Assembly (NCBI RefSeq): GCF_901000735.1 | Contig: NC_081542.1 | Coordinates: forward strand, 45,362,238 to 45,426,237 | Length of the DNA stretch: 64,000 nucleotides | Reading direction: 5' to 3' | Origin: Corylus avellana | Lineage: Eukaryota; Streptophyta; Magnoliopsida; Fagales; Betulaceae | Part shown: positions 34,203 through 47,807 of the stretch, one piece after another | How the letters are laid out: each line of letters opens with the position of its first letter | How positions within the stretch are numbered: the stretch's first letter is position 1 | The notes under the pieces: generated by a model | Seen by the model: only the letters and a program-made list of their open reading frames with translations | Database searches by the model: none | Told to the model about the DNA's origin: nothing | Program-made: the position numbers and the translations under genes

Positions 34203-35966
34203 TTTAAATATTTATAGACACTTGAAACCATTTTAAATAAATTAAAAAGATTAAATGATATTTCTTCGGAGCTAATTAAGAAGAAATTTATGTCTATAAA
34301 TTATTTACTTTTATTCAATTTTTATTATCGTTTTAATGAGTTTTGTTTGGGAAAGGGTTGGGTTGGCATGCAATGATGGGATTGTGGGACCGAGCGGAGG
34401 CGGAGGTATTTATCGATAAAGTTATAGGTGTTGCCACGTTTTCACTAATCAATATCCGTGTTTAGGCAACAACAGCCAACCGTCGAAAGTTGTTCGCAAC
34501 AGCAACTAAAAAGTAACACATGACATAGCCCCCGCCCATTTCTCTTCTTTCTTTTCTTTTTCTTTTTTCGCTGTTGTTGAGTGAATATCGGATGGGAGAC
34601 AATTATTGACTCAGAACTCAGAAGACAAGGCTTCAGTTAATTACGGTGGATATTATGGTTTTTATTATAAATGTTTTACAAATTTACCCTTAATGACTGA
34701 TATATATATATATATATATAATAAAGACTGTAATACCCAATTTTAGTCCTAAAAAATTAGAAAAAATTATAAAATAATTCCCAATAAGTTTGATGGCAAA
34801 AATCGAATCTGTCTTCATCATCGTGAAACTGACGTTAAATAGAAAATGATATCTTAGAAAAGAATATGGTTGAAAGCCAGCCATTGATTACACTTTCGGT
34901 CAATTATGGTTAACACAATCATTTGGTCTCTAATTTTAGCCCCAAAAATATTTGCCAAAAATCATAAAATATTTCTCAATAAGTAGAGACCGGAAATCAT
35001 ATCCGTTTCATATAATAATAATAATATGAGGTGGCCATTGCGAAACCGAGTATTGGATGATTAGAAAGTGTCATCCATCAAAAAATACTGCCAGTGCCAG
35101 ACAAACAAGATTTCAAAGTATCAGCCGACCAACACAAGGAAGAAGGCAAATTGATTATGGAAGGTTGAGTGGGGACAATATTAAATTGAGGAACCAAGCT
35201 TGCTTTTGTGAATGAATAGGATAAACGAGGAAAAAGACAGCAGACTTCGAGCTGTATTCTCCAACAAAAAACTTTAAAGGTTTTTAATGCAGTGTGTATT
35301 TTTCGTGAAAAATACTTGATTTTTTTAATCGATTTTCTTGTGAGATTGTAATAGGATTGTCCAATCCACCGTGGCCGACCTAGGTGGGTGGGTGGGGATG
35401 GCTGTCTGGATTTTGTTCAGATAAGTCTGATTCCAAGCCTTCCAGGTAGTGTCAATGTCATTTCTCAACCAACCCGCGTGCAAAAGGTATTCATTCTCTT
35501 ACAAGTTGACTAATAATAAATCATTCGGGGTGCAATTATCAGATTGTGAGGCTGGCTTTTGGGTTCGGATTTATGGGTTGGATCCCAGAAATTTTCTGGT
35601 CTGAATTGTCTGAAATTCGGATAGGGTATGAGATTGGAGATCACCTCACCTAAATACATGTCCAAGCAGCATTGAAATCTTGTGTGGTGTTGAACAAACT
35701 TAATATTTTTGACAAGTGATTACAAATTATCAAGGTTTTCAGATGACAAAGGACCAATAGTAGAGAGGGGAGAGACATGGAGGGAGAGAAAAGAGAGGAT
35801 GCATTGATGTTCTTATCTTACAATGAACATACTGATAACAACCAGGTCAAGCGCCAAGGATTATGTTGTTAATCTAAACAAATCAAGAGAAGAAAGTTGG
35901 TGCACCTTTTGCTCTTTTAGGGCAAGGGATAGTTGCGTATAGTTTACCGGAGTAGAACTGAAAAGT

Positions 35967-38900
35967 TCAAGTCTTCCCAGGTCTTGTCAGGCCCAATCCT
36001 GAACCACTCCCCAAATGCTTAAAGGCCGTTCCATCAAGATGATCTCCATGGGCAGCAAAGCCTGTCCCTCCCTTTTCCAACTTCACCAAATTCTTCTCTT
36101 TACATCCTCTGTTGCAGACCAGACAAACCTTATCAACCACCATAAACTTATCAGCACACTTCTTGCAGAAGACATGTCCACACGAGCTAAGAGCCACAAG
36201 TGAAGATGTGTTGGTCAAAGTAGCCTTGCAGCTAGGGCATATATAGGTCTTGTCAAGAGACTTGGGTTTCTTCTGGTCGCTAGTGTCTTCCGTGAAGAAT
36301 ATAGGGAAGAGAGTCTTCAGCTTGAGTTTCTCGTTGCCTTGTGGACAGATTGTATTGATCGAGGGGGCTTCAACTTTAACAGGAGCTTCAGGTGTAGCAG
36401 AAGGCAGCCAAAATGCCTTCATTGTCCGCAGTGCTTCTTCTTCATAAGAAGTGACCTTCACACTATTCGCCCCATGGAAGCCATTCTTGCCTTGGCTGTG
36501 GTTTTTATCACTGTATTGTGGTACTGCACCATGGTTTTGCTGATCAAATGCATCAAGTTCTCTGGCTTTCTGCGACATTAACTTCTCTTCTTCCTCTTCT
36601 TTCTCTTGCTTCTGCTGAGTAGCATGAGCAGCTAGCCTCCTGCCAGTTATTAAACCACTCTTCAGGACAGCATTAAACATATTAAACAAAAGTATGAGGA
36701 AATCTTCATTCAGATGTAACCATAAGGCCAGTGCAAAACAGGCCCCCTCTTTCCGTGCCAAGAAATACAATAAGACCTATTTGTTCTATACCCTACCTAC
36801 ATAAATAAAACATATTTGATTTAAATTCAATTCCTATAAAGAGATCAAGAACAGCAAAGACACACATAATAGTATTTGACCACCTTTTTTTATTTCAAAT
36901 AAAAGTAATAAACCTAATGTGTAGGGAGCAGACAATAGAACATCTGCTACCTTCAAGGTGGACCAGCTAAACTTCTGCTGAGAAGATAGTACAGCCTTCA
37001 TGTTCAGAATAATACTTCAGTATTGACGACAAGGCAAATTTAAGCTCAGTGGAAACAAAATTGGGGTCAATACAAGCCATATCCTTCAACTTCCGAATCA
37101 TTCAATGACCATGGATTAAAACTTTCCCACTTCTAAACGAACATTCTAAGAGCTTCCCAGCAATCATCTTCCCAATCAAACATATGCTACAACGGCACAG
37201 CAACATATCCTCCAACCATCCAAGTGTACACAGCAGCATACATCTTGAAGACAATTAAAAATTATAAAGCAGATCTGCCAAGGTAGAGCTACAATGAATA
37301 TGTTGTTTCATTTTTTTGGAGGGGAAAATACCTTTATTAACCATAAAGAAAACTAACAGAAGAAGATCCTCCCTTAACATCATCAAATATATAAATAAAA
37401 GGAATAGAGCCAACAGAGATGGATCCAGAGATATTACAAATAGAAGGCCATTGAGTAGATTGTGAGCCAAAATATTGGAGCGTCTGCTATTATACGGATA
37501 ACCCAAACACAATTCTCAGTCTCCCGCATCAACTTTTTGGTTTTCTATCCAGTCTCAACTCAGCTTTCAGTTGCAAAAGTTTAAAACTACCAAAGTCTGA
37601 CAAACCTCTTCCTTTAGTTTATAAATATGATGCAAAACATATTTTTCCTATCACAGTGAGTACTATCATGCTCCAAACCACAATCATCTAGCTGTAGCAT
37701 CATCGGGCTTCAATGCATCCCAACAAAAATGGAAAGCAACTATTATGCAACCCACCCCTGGAACTTAGAATGGCTGGCATGTTTTGGACGGTAGAAAGGG
37801 TAAGTTCTAGGTTTAAAGTGCCACTAACTTACCTAACAAAATCAAAACTTTGGAATTATACAGTTGAAGTGCCAATTTTATTAAAGGCCCATCTCAACAC
37901 TTCCGTCAATTATTCCTAACATGTCATAAATATAAGATGCACACAGGTTGCATGGAATAAATCTAACACTGTTCAAGTAGACTTAAGAATACTTTTTTCA
38001 CAGTTTGAGATTCCACCCTTAATTAATGAAACAACTTACATCACTTAATCCCCCAGTTGCAGTGTGCAAAGAAAACATCAACACTATACCTACAATAGTC
38101 CCTTTTGTTTGTGTCTGAAAGCTAGAAGTATTCCCAGAATCTCAGATAAAGCACAAAAAGGGCTACCTGATTGTCACCAAACAAAACCCAATCCCAACTT
38201 TTATCCTAGTTAACGCTAACAAATGAAGATATCACTAGCAATAAATAAAAAAGTCACCCAAAAAGTCCAAAACCCATGAACATGCATTCATGAACTTCTC
38301 CGAGTATAAACTAAAATCGTAAAGGGCATTACTCTCAACTATATACAACAGCATAGACCAAAACATCTTTAACCATTCATTCAAAAGTGAATATTTATAA
38401 AGAAATCCTTGCCCATAAAAAGCTATTTCATATCCATATAAATCGCCAGTCTTTCCAGCACGAGTTCATAATCCTTATTGAAATTCTTCAACATTAGATT
38501 CTACTTACTGGGCATCAGTCACCATAACCACACACATACAAAAATCAGATTTTTAGCTTCATTTCTCTTACTCATTTGTGTACGCAACAAGAAATTAACA
38601 TGAAAAAAATAAAAGAAAAACAAAATTCGACAAGATATTAATAGTGGGGCGTGGAAGAGACCTCTGGATGTCCTTCTTCTGGGCGAGAAGGCACTCGAGA
38701 ATGCACTCCTTGCAGAAGACATGACCTTTGAGGCAGCACAAGGCGTCAATTAGGGGCTTCAGGCAGAGGCAGCACGCGTCGAAGGGCTTGATGGAGTCTC
38801 TGCCCAGCCTCTCCCTCTGCGTCCCGTACCCTAGCTTCCTCTTCTCGTCGTACGTGAAGAACGCGAGGTCATTGTTGTTCTTCGAGTGCCTCTGCGGCAT
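35967..38900 (-). CDS. CSU1: NOSIP-family RING E3 ligase, second copy (303 aa)
   Basis: Exons on the minus strand are 38662-38900 and 35967-36639, equivalent to the first copy with the same split arginine codon. The only clear protein change I see is LLSQ to LLAQ before KKDIQR. All RING cysteines are kept. The intron has the same length class and a few SNPs and small indels. Probably the allele of 16115-19040 rather than a second locus, for the assembly reasons given in the findings. Confidence 0.88.
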
Positions 38901-39206
38901 TTTTACCTCTCTCGCACAAAAACAAAACCTAAGCTTGGAGAAGACGAATGAAGCCTGAATTGAATCGAGCTTGTAGATTTGATTCAGTGATTTGGGGGTT
39001 TTTTGTTTTTTGGTAGAAGATGTTAAAGAGTCCTCGTCGCCAGACCTCATCGGGTCTGAATGGGCCAGGCCCAGATCCGATCCAGATTCGGTTAGATTAA
39101 CTAGGCGGACCCTTAAGAAGATACCTGCCCGAGTAATTTTGGGACGTGGTTTAGGCTTATCAGATAGAAAGCCCAGCCTGGCCCGAAGACAAAAACATGA
39201 GAATTT

Positions 39207-39322
39207 CTTTTTTTTTTTTCTTTTTTACGTGTCGACACAAGAGTGCGGAGAGGGAATTCGAACTAGTGATTTCAGTTTCATAAGGCGTAATCCCTAGCCA
39301 ATTGAACTACTTCTTTAAAACT
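39207..39322 (-). mobile_element. SINE present only in the second copy
   Basis: On the minus strand: GTAGTTCAATTGGCTAGGG (A box), TAGTTCGAATTCCC (B box), CACTCTTGTGTCGACACGT and an A-rich tail. It is flanked by AAAACATGAGAATTT (39192-39206) and AAAACATAAGAATTT (39323-39337), a 15-base duplication with one mismatch. The first copy has a single AAAACATGAGAATTT here (about 19341-19355), i.e. the empty site. It lies in the shared CSU1-type/USP upstream region. Confidence 0.85.
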
Positions 39323-40088
39323 AAAACATAAGAATTTTATTATAATTTTTGGAGTTCGGATAATTTGATAAGATCCATCTAATTTTAAGAGTACGTTTAG
39401 GTTTGCGATTTTTAAAAACGCAATTACTTGTTTTCTTTTAAAATTATGCGTTTTAAAAAAAAAAGTACATCGTTACATGCGTTGTGCATTTTCAAATCAC
39501 AATTTTTTGAAAACACAAGTCTAAAAAATCTATTTTTTACTATTTGGTTTAAAATTCGCATTTCTGTCTATAAAGTTACACCCTAAATGAAATGGACATA
39601 ATATCCTTAAGATTTTATTTAATAATGTACCTTGTTTCTTCATCTTCTGTTCTTTTTTTTTTAAGGGAAATTCTAACGGATAAGATGTTATCATGGTAGC
39701 GTTGAGATAAAGATTAATGTTTGATTCCTCCTTCTCATCTTTTTTTGGTTGAAAAAAAGGATAATATAAGAAATTTAAATGATAAAATAAATTGCAAAGA
39801 AGAATATATAAAATTAATTAAATATTTGGATAAGGAAACTATGGAAATTCCAAAGGGACAAATATTGAAACTTTCACTGACAGTTCTGACACATTTGAAA
39901 CTTGTCCCTCACATATAGCGGGTCGCCGCTGCCTCCATACACCGCCTGGTGACACAAGAGAAAAATAAAACAAGCATATCCAAATCTTCCCCAAAAGCTA
40001 TTCTCTTCCCAAAACCCACGACAACGCCGAAAGAAACACATCAACAAAAAAACATCCAAACAGTTAAAAAACCGAAGAAAAAACTATT

Positions 40089-40709
40089 ATGGCTTCTCCG
40101 AAGCACGCAACGGCGATAACGGTGCAGCCGTCGTCGCCGAGGTTCCCGACGAGCGGGACGCCAACGGCCGGGGCCCAGCGGAAGATCGGGATAGCCGTGG
40201 ATCTGAGTGACGAGAGCGCCTTCGCGGTGAAATGGGCGGTACAGAACTATCTGCGGCCCGGGGACGCCGTGATCCTGGTTCACGTGCGGCCTACGAGCGT
40301 CCTTTACGGCGCGGACTGGGGCGCCATCGACGTGGCGGTGGCAGAGGACGAGCAGTCCCAGCAGAAGCTGGAGAACGAGTTCGACGCTTTCACGTCCACC
40401 AAGGCCAACGACCTGGCGCAGCCCCTTGTGGAGGCTCAAATTCCCTTCAAGATCCACATCGTCAAGGACCACGACATGAAGGAGCGCCTCTGCCTCGAGG
40501 TGGAGCGCCTAGGTTTGAGCACTGTCATCATGGGCAGCCGCGGCTTCGGCGCCTCCCGCCGCGCCTCCAAGGCCCGGCTCGGCAGCGTAAGCGACTACTG
40601 CGTGCACCACTGCGTCTGCCCCGTCGTCATTGTTCGCTTCCCCGACGAGAAGGATGTAGAAAAGGCTGTTCTGGAGGAGGATCCGGAGTACCATGACGCA
40701 TTGGATTAG
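40089..40709 (+). CDS. Universal stress protein, second copy (206 aa)
   Basis: Same length and frame as 20164-20784, with substitutions A21T and V85A and a few silent changes (about five base differences in 621). The S16-P17 site, the glycine motif and the SVSDYCVHHCVCPV end are unchanged. Probably an allele; if it is a real paralogue it is very recent. Confidence 0.88.
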   Translation: MASPKHATAITVQPSSPRFPTSGTPTAGAQRKIGIAVDLSDESAFAVKWAVQNYLRPGDAVILVHVRPTSVLYGADWGAIDVAVAEDEQSQQKLENEFDAFTSTKANDLAQPLVEAQIPFKIHIVKDHDMKERLCLEVERLGLSTVIMGSRGFGASRRASKARLGSVSDYCVHHCVCPVVIVRFPDEKDVEKAVLEEDPEYHDALD

Positions 40710-43700
40710 CAAACTGGTAATTTCGATTAGTTAGTTGATAATCCAATCTTTATTACATTTCTCTAAGATTGATATATTTGCATATGATTGTTTGTGTATT
40801 AATTAGAGCATATAGTAGTTTGAACGAATTATTTGCTAAATGATATCATTTAACATTCAATTCTCTATGCTGATTATGATTGAATGATGTTATTATGCCG
40901 ATGCAGATTAACTTAACTATGCTCTTTCTTTAGTTCATCAGCCTCATGTCATGTTCTTTGAACTTGATATTAAATTTCTTGTTCTTAATCGATGGTTAAT
41001 GCAATATATTGAAAATGATCGTTTAGTTTTAAAAGTGTCTCCTTATCAAACAAATTTTAAAGTGTCTCTTGTCAAAGTTATAAACAGTCTTTTGTTGCAG
41101 CCATTTTTGCTGAACTTTATCATTTCAGAAAGTGAAACATCACGACAGCCATATTTTGCGGATCTCGTTCAATTTTGGTCTTCTTTCACATCGCTTTAAC
41201 CGTTTCAATGTATTTGTCATGAACTCTGAATTCCCATATTTGCTGATACCTGATACATGTTTTTTTTTTTCCTTTCCTTTTAATGGCATAATAATAAAGA
41301 AAGTGCTTGGGTTACTACAACTTATTTGTAGTTCACATGAGTGGCACGTGGCACAACATAGGTGAAAATATTAAGCAATAAAATTTGACAAATAAATTTA
41401 ATTGTTTAGTGGCTGACATGCTAAGTGCCACGTATAACAGACTTGTAGTAAAAGTTGTAGTATTCATAATAGTACTCTAATAATAAACTCAAAGGCATTA
41501 AATATTTTTCCTACCCTTTTTTCTTGTTCAAATATAACTTTGGTTTTGTGGGTTCAAATAGTTCAACAGATTTTATCCTTTAGTTTCAGACTCCATATTT
41601 ATTTTCCCAATTGTAAACCTTATATGATTACTGCCATTTTTGGTGAAATGTTTTATTCAGAAAGAGAAACATAATGATGTTGTTTATCCCACATCGAGTT
41701 CAGTAACTGGTCATATCTTTGTAGAGATTAATAAAGCCCCTTTTTGTGAAAAAAATTAAATGCTTTAGTTGAAATCCCTTTGATTGAATTCTGTTTGCTG
41801 CATGGGAGTTTGTTGTTTGACTACACCTATGGTAATTCGATTTGGCATTAATTTATTTTTGCTTAAATATTTGTTGATGGTATTGTTGTTACTTCTTTAG
41901 GGATTAGGTAGAGGGGGTGGGGGTGATGGGTGGAGTTGTCTTGTAAACTTTTGCATATTTGAGTAACAAATTTCATTACGGAAGCACCTAAAAGGTGATG
42001 GAACCAAAAATACATGAAGTATACAAACTGGAGTCACTCTTAAAGAGAAGAAGACTAAAAGAAAAGAAAGAGGAGAAACAAGAAAGAAAATGATATAAGT
42101 CGTAAGTCCTAAAGTACAATGCATCTATATGCCAATGATTCCCATCTCAAATTTTTTTCTCCTATGAAAACAAGGTGGAGGGTGTCGTCGTGCTTTCAAG
42201 ACCTATAAGTTGTATCTAACCTGCCAATTAAAAAAAAGTATGATGCGTGTATAAAATTATGATAGATATCTGGAGCTGTAATAGATGAATGAACTGAAAA
42301 ACAGAGCAATGCCATTCCCATCTTTTTGTTTTCTTCATCTTCCCTAAAAGCCTTGTTCAGATGTAACTTATTTATTTGATTTTTTATATCATAACTGTAA
42401 TTATTGGCTGTCCAAGAAAGAGAGAGAGAGAGAGAGAGAGCAGATTTAATGCATAGAATGTCTTGACTCCTCATGACACTAAAAACCGTAGTTGAATTTC
42501 ACCAAGTAGAGGAAAAAATTTTGGAATCAAAGTTCCTCGAGGGTTTGAAGATGCAGCTCACAGTAGTTGGGTTCGGTGGGTTATTAAATTTGAAATGTTG
42601 TTGAAGATATAATTGAACATGGTAAACTTTTATACCCAAGATATGATGGGAACGGATAAGTGTGAGATGGCAGATGTGCTAATGGAGCTTAAAGGAGTCT
42701 GCAGAAAAGAGTTTGGTGCGGCTAAAAGGAGCAGCACCCTTGAATCAATACGATGCAAGAGCAGCTTATGCTCTTGGGACCATCTAAGATGTAACTTGGC
42801 AAATGGAGTTAAGACTGTCCTCTTGTTGGAGGAACAGGAAAATGGTAGTCATGCTTGTCGAAGATCATGAACTGATGTCGTATGGCTAGTCACCGCAATG
42901 GCTAGGTGTTAGGCTACCCACGTTGGTGGGGAGATGTCTGAGCCATCCCCAGCCACCATTATGGCTGGCTGAGAAGGGAAGAACAAGAAAATGGCAGAGC
43001 AGTCACTTGGGCTTGGGAGTGGGTTCAGGGAGCTGTGGTGGGTTGGAGGACCGGTCAAAAAAACACTTCAAAAAATCCGTTTACAAATATGACCTAGTGT
43101 TCTAATTTTTTATCATAAAGAAGTTGTTGCAGTTTTATCTTTTTCACGTGACTGATGTCATTAATTCTCTCTATTGTGTGTGAATGTTGATATTGAGACA
43201 CAGCTTCCATTCCTCGCAGATGTGGATAAGGCCTCATGAGTATAGATGGTGGGAATGCTAAATGTTTGTCCGAAGATGTTTGACAGTTTGGAATACTCCT
43301 GGTTGGTGTGTGGTCATGTCTTGTGGAAAAGTTTGGTACTACTCTCTGTTTCTGGCATTCTACACCGTTTTCACCACATTATATATCTATCGTGTTTGGA
43401 AGGATGCATGACGGATGAAGTCTTTCTTGTGCTTTTAGGTCTTTGAATATGATAGGCTTTTCTTGTTAATATAAAATCTTCTGTCTGGAGGCATTTTACT
43501 GGTTGCAGCCACACTCTTTCAGTGCTATGACATTGACAGGAAGATGTGTAAAATGGCCAGAAATGCTAGAGCATCTATTCCAGTTATTCTTTTATCCTTT
43601 TCCATCTTCCCTTTTTTAAAATCAATCATTGGATTCACCTTCACTTAGGTGAGTCCTACAAATCAAATGGTTGATTTTAAAAACAAAAGTATGGAGAAGA

Positions 43701-45229
43701 ATGGGAGAAGGATCGAGATAGATGCTCTACCATTTCTCAAAATGGCCCCTACTTGTCACATATAGCTAGATGCAATGGAGTATACCTGGTGGTAACACGA
43801 GCTACAAGCCTACAATGTGGTCTCCTCACATTGTTGGCAGAGGTCCCAATTTTTGAATTGAAGTGTTTGGGCCCCTTGGGGTTTACCCGTGGGTTAGTAC
43901 AATATAATCTAATGGATAGTTGTGCGAACTGAATTTTCCCTCATTAGCCAAAAAAGAAAAACTAGTTGCAATTTCAAATATGAAATATCTTCACAAAATG
44001 GTTTCTAAACATTGCCATTTATTACAATGAAAAAAGAAACACCAGCGAGGATGTTATTCCAAGGAGTTCATTCACTTCATGGTGTAATTTTAGACATCAT
44101 GTATGAACTTACAAGAGTGTATAATACTTGTTGCAGAAAGTACATTTAGCCCCATTAAATTATTACTCTTTGGTCATTTAGATGTGACAAATAAAGTTAC
44201 ATACGAGTGTACAATAAATTTCTTTACCTAAACTGTCTAAATTGACTTTGATGAATTATCCGTTGATTTATTGTAACAGAGTTAATTAGTTAAATAGATC
44301 TAAATGAGTTAGTAGGAAGCACGCCGAGTTAACTATAGATTAGTTAATTTTCGGAGGCATTCTAACAACTTGGTAACATCTAAAAAAATGTACACACATG
44401 AAACATAACTTACTTTTGATAGTCTAAGTCTTCATGGGTTGGAGGACTTACCGAATTGAGGGCTAATTATGACATTATGATCTTATAGAATCGAGGGCTT
44501 ATATATATATATATATATATAAATAAGGAGAAATTCTAATACTACTAGGAATCTTTGGTATATATATATATATATTGTAAGAGCTTCAGGATTTCAATAA
44601 TTTGAAATTTTCCTATAGACTATAGGCTTATAGTATTTTTGACACTTTTTTCTCAAATATGAAATATGTTAACATATAACTCAAAACACAAAACTTTTTA
44701 CACATTGTAAGAATATTTTGACAACTTGTTATTAAAAAAAAAAAAAAAACAAAGGAAAATGAAAATTGAGTGGCTATGTGGCCATCCTAAGTGGAGGAGA
44801 TCAGGGGGCACTGAAAAGTTTTTTTTTTTTTTTTTTTTTGATAATTGACTTAGCAAAAATCAGACCGTCGATTCCAAAACAAATAGTTATGATCGAGATA
44901 ATTGCAGTCCCATTGTAGAGTATCGCAATCCATCTTTTTTTTATCAGGTCCCCAAGTTCCTGTTAAAAAACAATTCAAACAAATACCGCTAAAAGTCACA
45001 GTCAACAAATTCATTAAACTTTGCTGCGGAGCCAAGATATGAGAGTGTTTTCACATACATCACAAACATCTCAATTCCTAGCTACTAGAAGGAAATAAAG
45101 ATACAAAAAAAAAATCTTTTACCCATCCTCCAAAATAAAAAAAAAATAAAAAATAAAAAATAAAAAATAAAAAATAAATAAAAAGGCTTCTAAATAGAAA
45201 GAAGCCATTGGATTGTCCAATTTATTTAG
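40710..45229. other. Second-copy intergenic DNA
   Basis: Parallels 20785-25305 with scattered SNPs and indels: (GA)n at about 42420-42440, a MITE-like stretch at about 43567-43730, half of the palindrome at about 44520-44562, and A/T-runs near 44733 and 44819. No separate gene seen. The 61-codon minus-strand frame recurs at 44850-45035. Confidence 0.45.
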
Positions 45230-47413
45230 TTACTTACCCACAATTAGTTTTGCTATTGCATGGCCCTCACTTATTTGGAACCGATCCCCTAAGCCAAAAT
45301 GAGCCATTAATAACCAAACAAATGTGATAAGCTCTCCTCCTTTGCTTAGTTGAGCAACATGAGTATTGGGCCTGCAATGGCTTGCAGCATAAGACAACAA
45401 TTCCACCCACACTTCACTCATTATACCCCATCTCTTTTTGTAATCCAATTTGTTTAGCTCTTTTGCGAGAATACACGCATCGAACAACACAGATTTGCTT
45501 CTGTCTCCCTTAACAGCAACAGGCTCCACATCAGTATTTACTTTAAGGATCATTTCACATACATATTTTTCTTGTGCTTTATCATTTTCTCCTGTTGGTT
45601 CCTTTCTGGTAAAGAATTCTATGGCCTCGGCACATGTATCGCGGAATCTTATTTCGCCAATACCTGCTACAGCAGACATCATAGTAGGCTGCATAATTAG
45701 AAGATATAACATATAATCCGAAAGGGTTTTACAAAATTCACGACGACTATCACTTTCGTCATCCCTCTGATTGTCCGTGTCACTATTCTTAAGATAGCAG
45801 AGATCTGTAGCAATATGCCATAATATAAGACTCTGATCAAAATCAACGTCCACAATATAATGCATCAACTTGCTGCTACCCTCCGTAGTCCAATCATTAT
45901 TTTGTAGAACCCATTCTCCTCGGGCTGAACATATTCTCTTTGCAGTTTCAGGTTCATCTGCGAGCTCGGATTTCTTTTTTAGCTGAACAAAGATGAATTC
46001 CCATAGCTTTTCTTCAAATGGTTTATTGGACACATATTTAATCGTATCATAGAAATCCTTCAAGTTGAAGAGATATATCACCATACGACAAAAACAATCG
46101 AAGCAACTACGCTTCTTGTTTGGACGTTCCTTGAGACAATAATGTATCAAGTTGTATTGATTTAAAGATTCAGACCACCTTCGGAGTAGGACTTGTCTAG
46201 CCCCGTACTCCAAGCAACTTGGTTTATTTTCCCCCCAGTTTATCCTCTTGAGCTTGAGATAGTATCTGAGGAGAAAGAGGAGCCATCCCTTAATAGCTTC
46301 TATGCAGAAATTTCGCCTCGGTGAGTTCACGATGGAAGCAGCAGTCCAATCAGAGAGAGCCAGCATAACGAGAGCAATTATATCCAAGCCTAGTGCACCA
46401 AAGAACAAGGTATAGCTAATTTCAACGTCAATCTTGCGAAAATCATGCTTATCTATTGTATAGAAGATTGAAAGGGCTGCCACAACCGCAAACCAAGATA
46501 TAAACCGGACAACGAGGTGTCCAAACATTAAATGCACCACAGCAGCCTTGGTATAGAAAACTTCATACATGAAGTTGAGTTCAACCGCTAGCACTCTAAA
46601 GGCATCTACCGGGGTTCTCTTATGGAAAAACAATCGGCTCTCTTCACGTACGCGGAAACTTAAGATGAGATCCACGATGAGACCCTTGAAGATTTGGAAG
46701 AAGTGATAAGCATGTTCCACCGCCTTAAGGTCATCATCCAGTGGGCCTTCATCTTCCGCCGCATAACGTGCAGTTTTGGGCTCTTTACACAATTCTAACT
46801 GAGTCGGGAGTTTGGCCTTTTCCGAAGCAGAGTATGCGTCCATGATCTTTTCATAGTTCGGCCCTGGGTCACCAGGTGCTTTAACCATGGATTGCCTTAA
46901 TTTATTCGGGTTTGCTTGAAATAAAGCATATGTTCGCTCACCATACTTGAGGGTTCCAGCGACAAACAGAAGGATAGTGGGAACCGATAACCTGTTTCTG
47001 GGAAGGGATTGGCTGAAGACAGTAAAAGCACTGACAACCCGGTTTAGGAGCCCAATGAATTGCCTTTGCCAGAGGCCGGCACTATCCTGTTCGGGTAAAT
47101 GATGCAACAAAAGAAAGGGAGCCCAAAACGCCAGAATGTCAGCATATTCATCATTAGGGAATTTCCGAGAACCATGTTGATCATGAATCTCTTTTTGACT
47201 GTAAGTTATAAGTCCCACTGCAACGCTAACAGCCCAATCAGCCACCAAGTAAGCTACCAAACTCAGCAGCACTACTATCCAACTTCTTGTTCGCTTTTTG
47301 AGTGGTGCAAACAGAATTAGAATGCTCTGTAACCAGAGACTTAACAGAACGAAACCTTGGATGTTCCATTGATCATACAACTTCTTCAATCTGGTAAGGC
47401 CCGAGTTATACAT
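45230..47413 (-). CDS. DUF4220/DUF594 membrane protein, second copy (727 aa)
   Basis: Same architecture as 25306-27486, with the membrane segments and the DUF594 end conserved. Differences cluster: residues about 187-235, between the fourth hydrophobic segment and the EGPLDD.KAV.HAYHFFQIFKGLI motif, are heavily changed (e.g. IELVESKFERYAAVD against LELCKEPKTARYAAED). A second cluster with small in-frame indels lies near residues 612-630 (ILLPTGENDKALAEKIAC against KEPTGENDKAQEKYVC). The rest shows scattered changes. This divergence is well above that of the neighbouring genes, so this could be a diverged allele or a true paralogue. Confidence 0.88.
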   Translation of the reverse strand: MYNSGLTRLKKLYDQWNIQGFVLLSLWLQSILILFAPLKKRTRSWIVVLLSLVAYLVADWAVSVAVGLITYSQKEIHDQHGSRKFPNDEYADILAFWAPFLLLHHLPEQDSAGLWQRQFIGLLNRVVSAFTVFSQSLPRNRLSVPTILLFVAGTLKYGERTYALFQANPNKLRQSMVKAPGDPGPNYEKIMDAYSASEKAKLPTQLELCKEPKTARYAAEDEGPLDDDLKAVEHAYHFFQIFKGLIVDLILSFRVREESRLFFHKRTPVDAFRVLAVELNFMYEVFYTKAAVVHLMFGHLVVRFISWFAVVAALSIFYTIDKHDFRKIDVEISYTLFFGALGLDIIALVMLALSDWTAASIVNSPRRNFCIEAIKGWLLFLLRYYLKLKRINWGENKPSCLEYGARQVLLRRWSESLNQYNLIHYCLKERPNKKRSCFDCFCRMVIYLFNLKDFYDTIKYVSNKPFEEKLWEFIFVQLKKKSELADEPETAKRICSARGEWVLQNNDWTTEGSSKLMHYIVDVDFDQSLILWHIATDLCYLKNSDTDNQRDDESDSRREFCKTLSDYMLYLLIMQPTMMSAVAGIGEIRFRDTCAEAIEFFTRKEPTGENDKAQEKYVCEMILKVNTDVEPVAVKGDRSKSVLFDACILAKELNKLDYKKRWGIMSEVWVELLSYAASHCRPNTHVAQLSKGGELITFVWLLMAHFGLGDRFQISEGHAIAKLIVGK

Positions 47414-47807
47414 TTTCTTGCTTAATTTTCTTTCTCGTTTCCTTCACCCTGTTCAACAAAAAAGTATTAATTTTTAAGTTGCTAGAACAAAAGCACACTA
47501 AGTTCCATATTTTGTTTACTGATTTAACAAATTCTAATAGCGTGAAACGTAAGAATCAATAAAATTGTGACACGTGTCCTATTTAAGTAAGTGTCACACT
47601 AACCGAATTTGTTAAATGAGTTGGCATAATTTGATTGTAAAAGGTAAATTGTTTTTTTGGCAGAACTAAGGGATTTCTGAATTCATTTTGATACCATAGT
47701 GAGCTAATTATGATAGTCAAAACATGATTACCCAATATAATAGTTGGTATAAGACTAATGTCCCCAAGGAATAGCTCAATCGGCTGGGAACTACACCTCA
47801 TGAAGCG

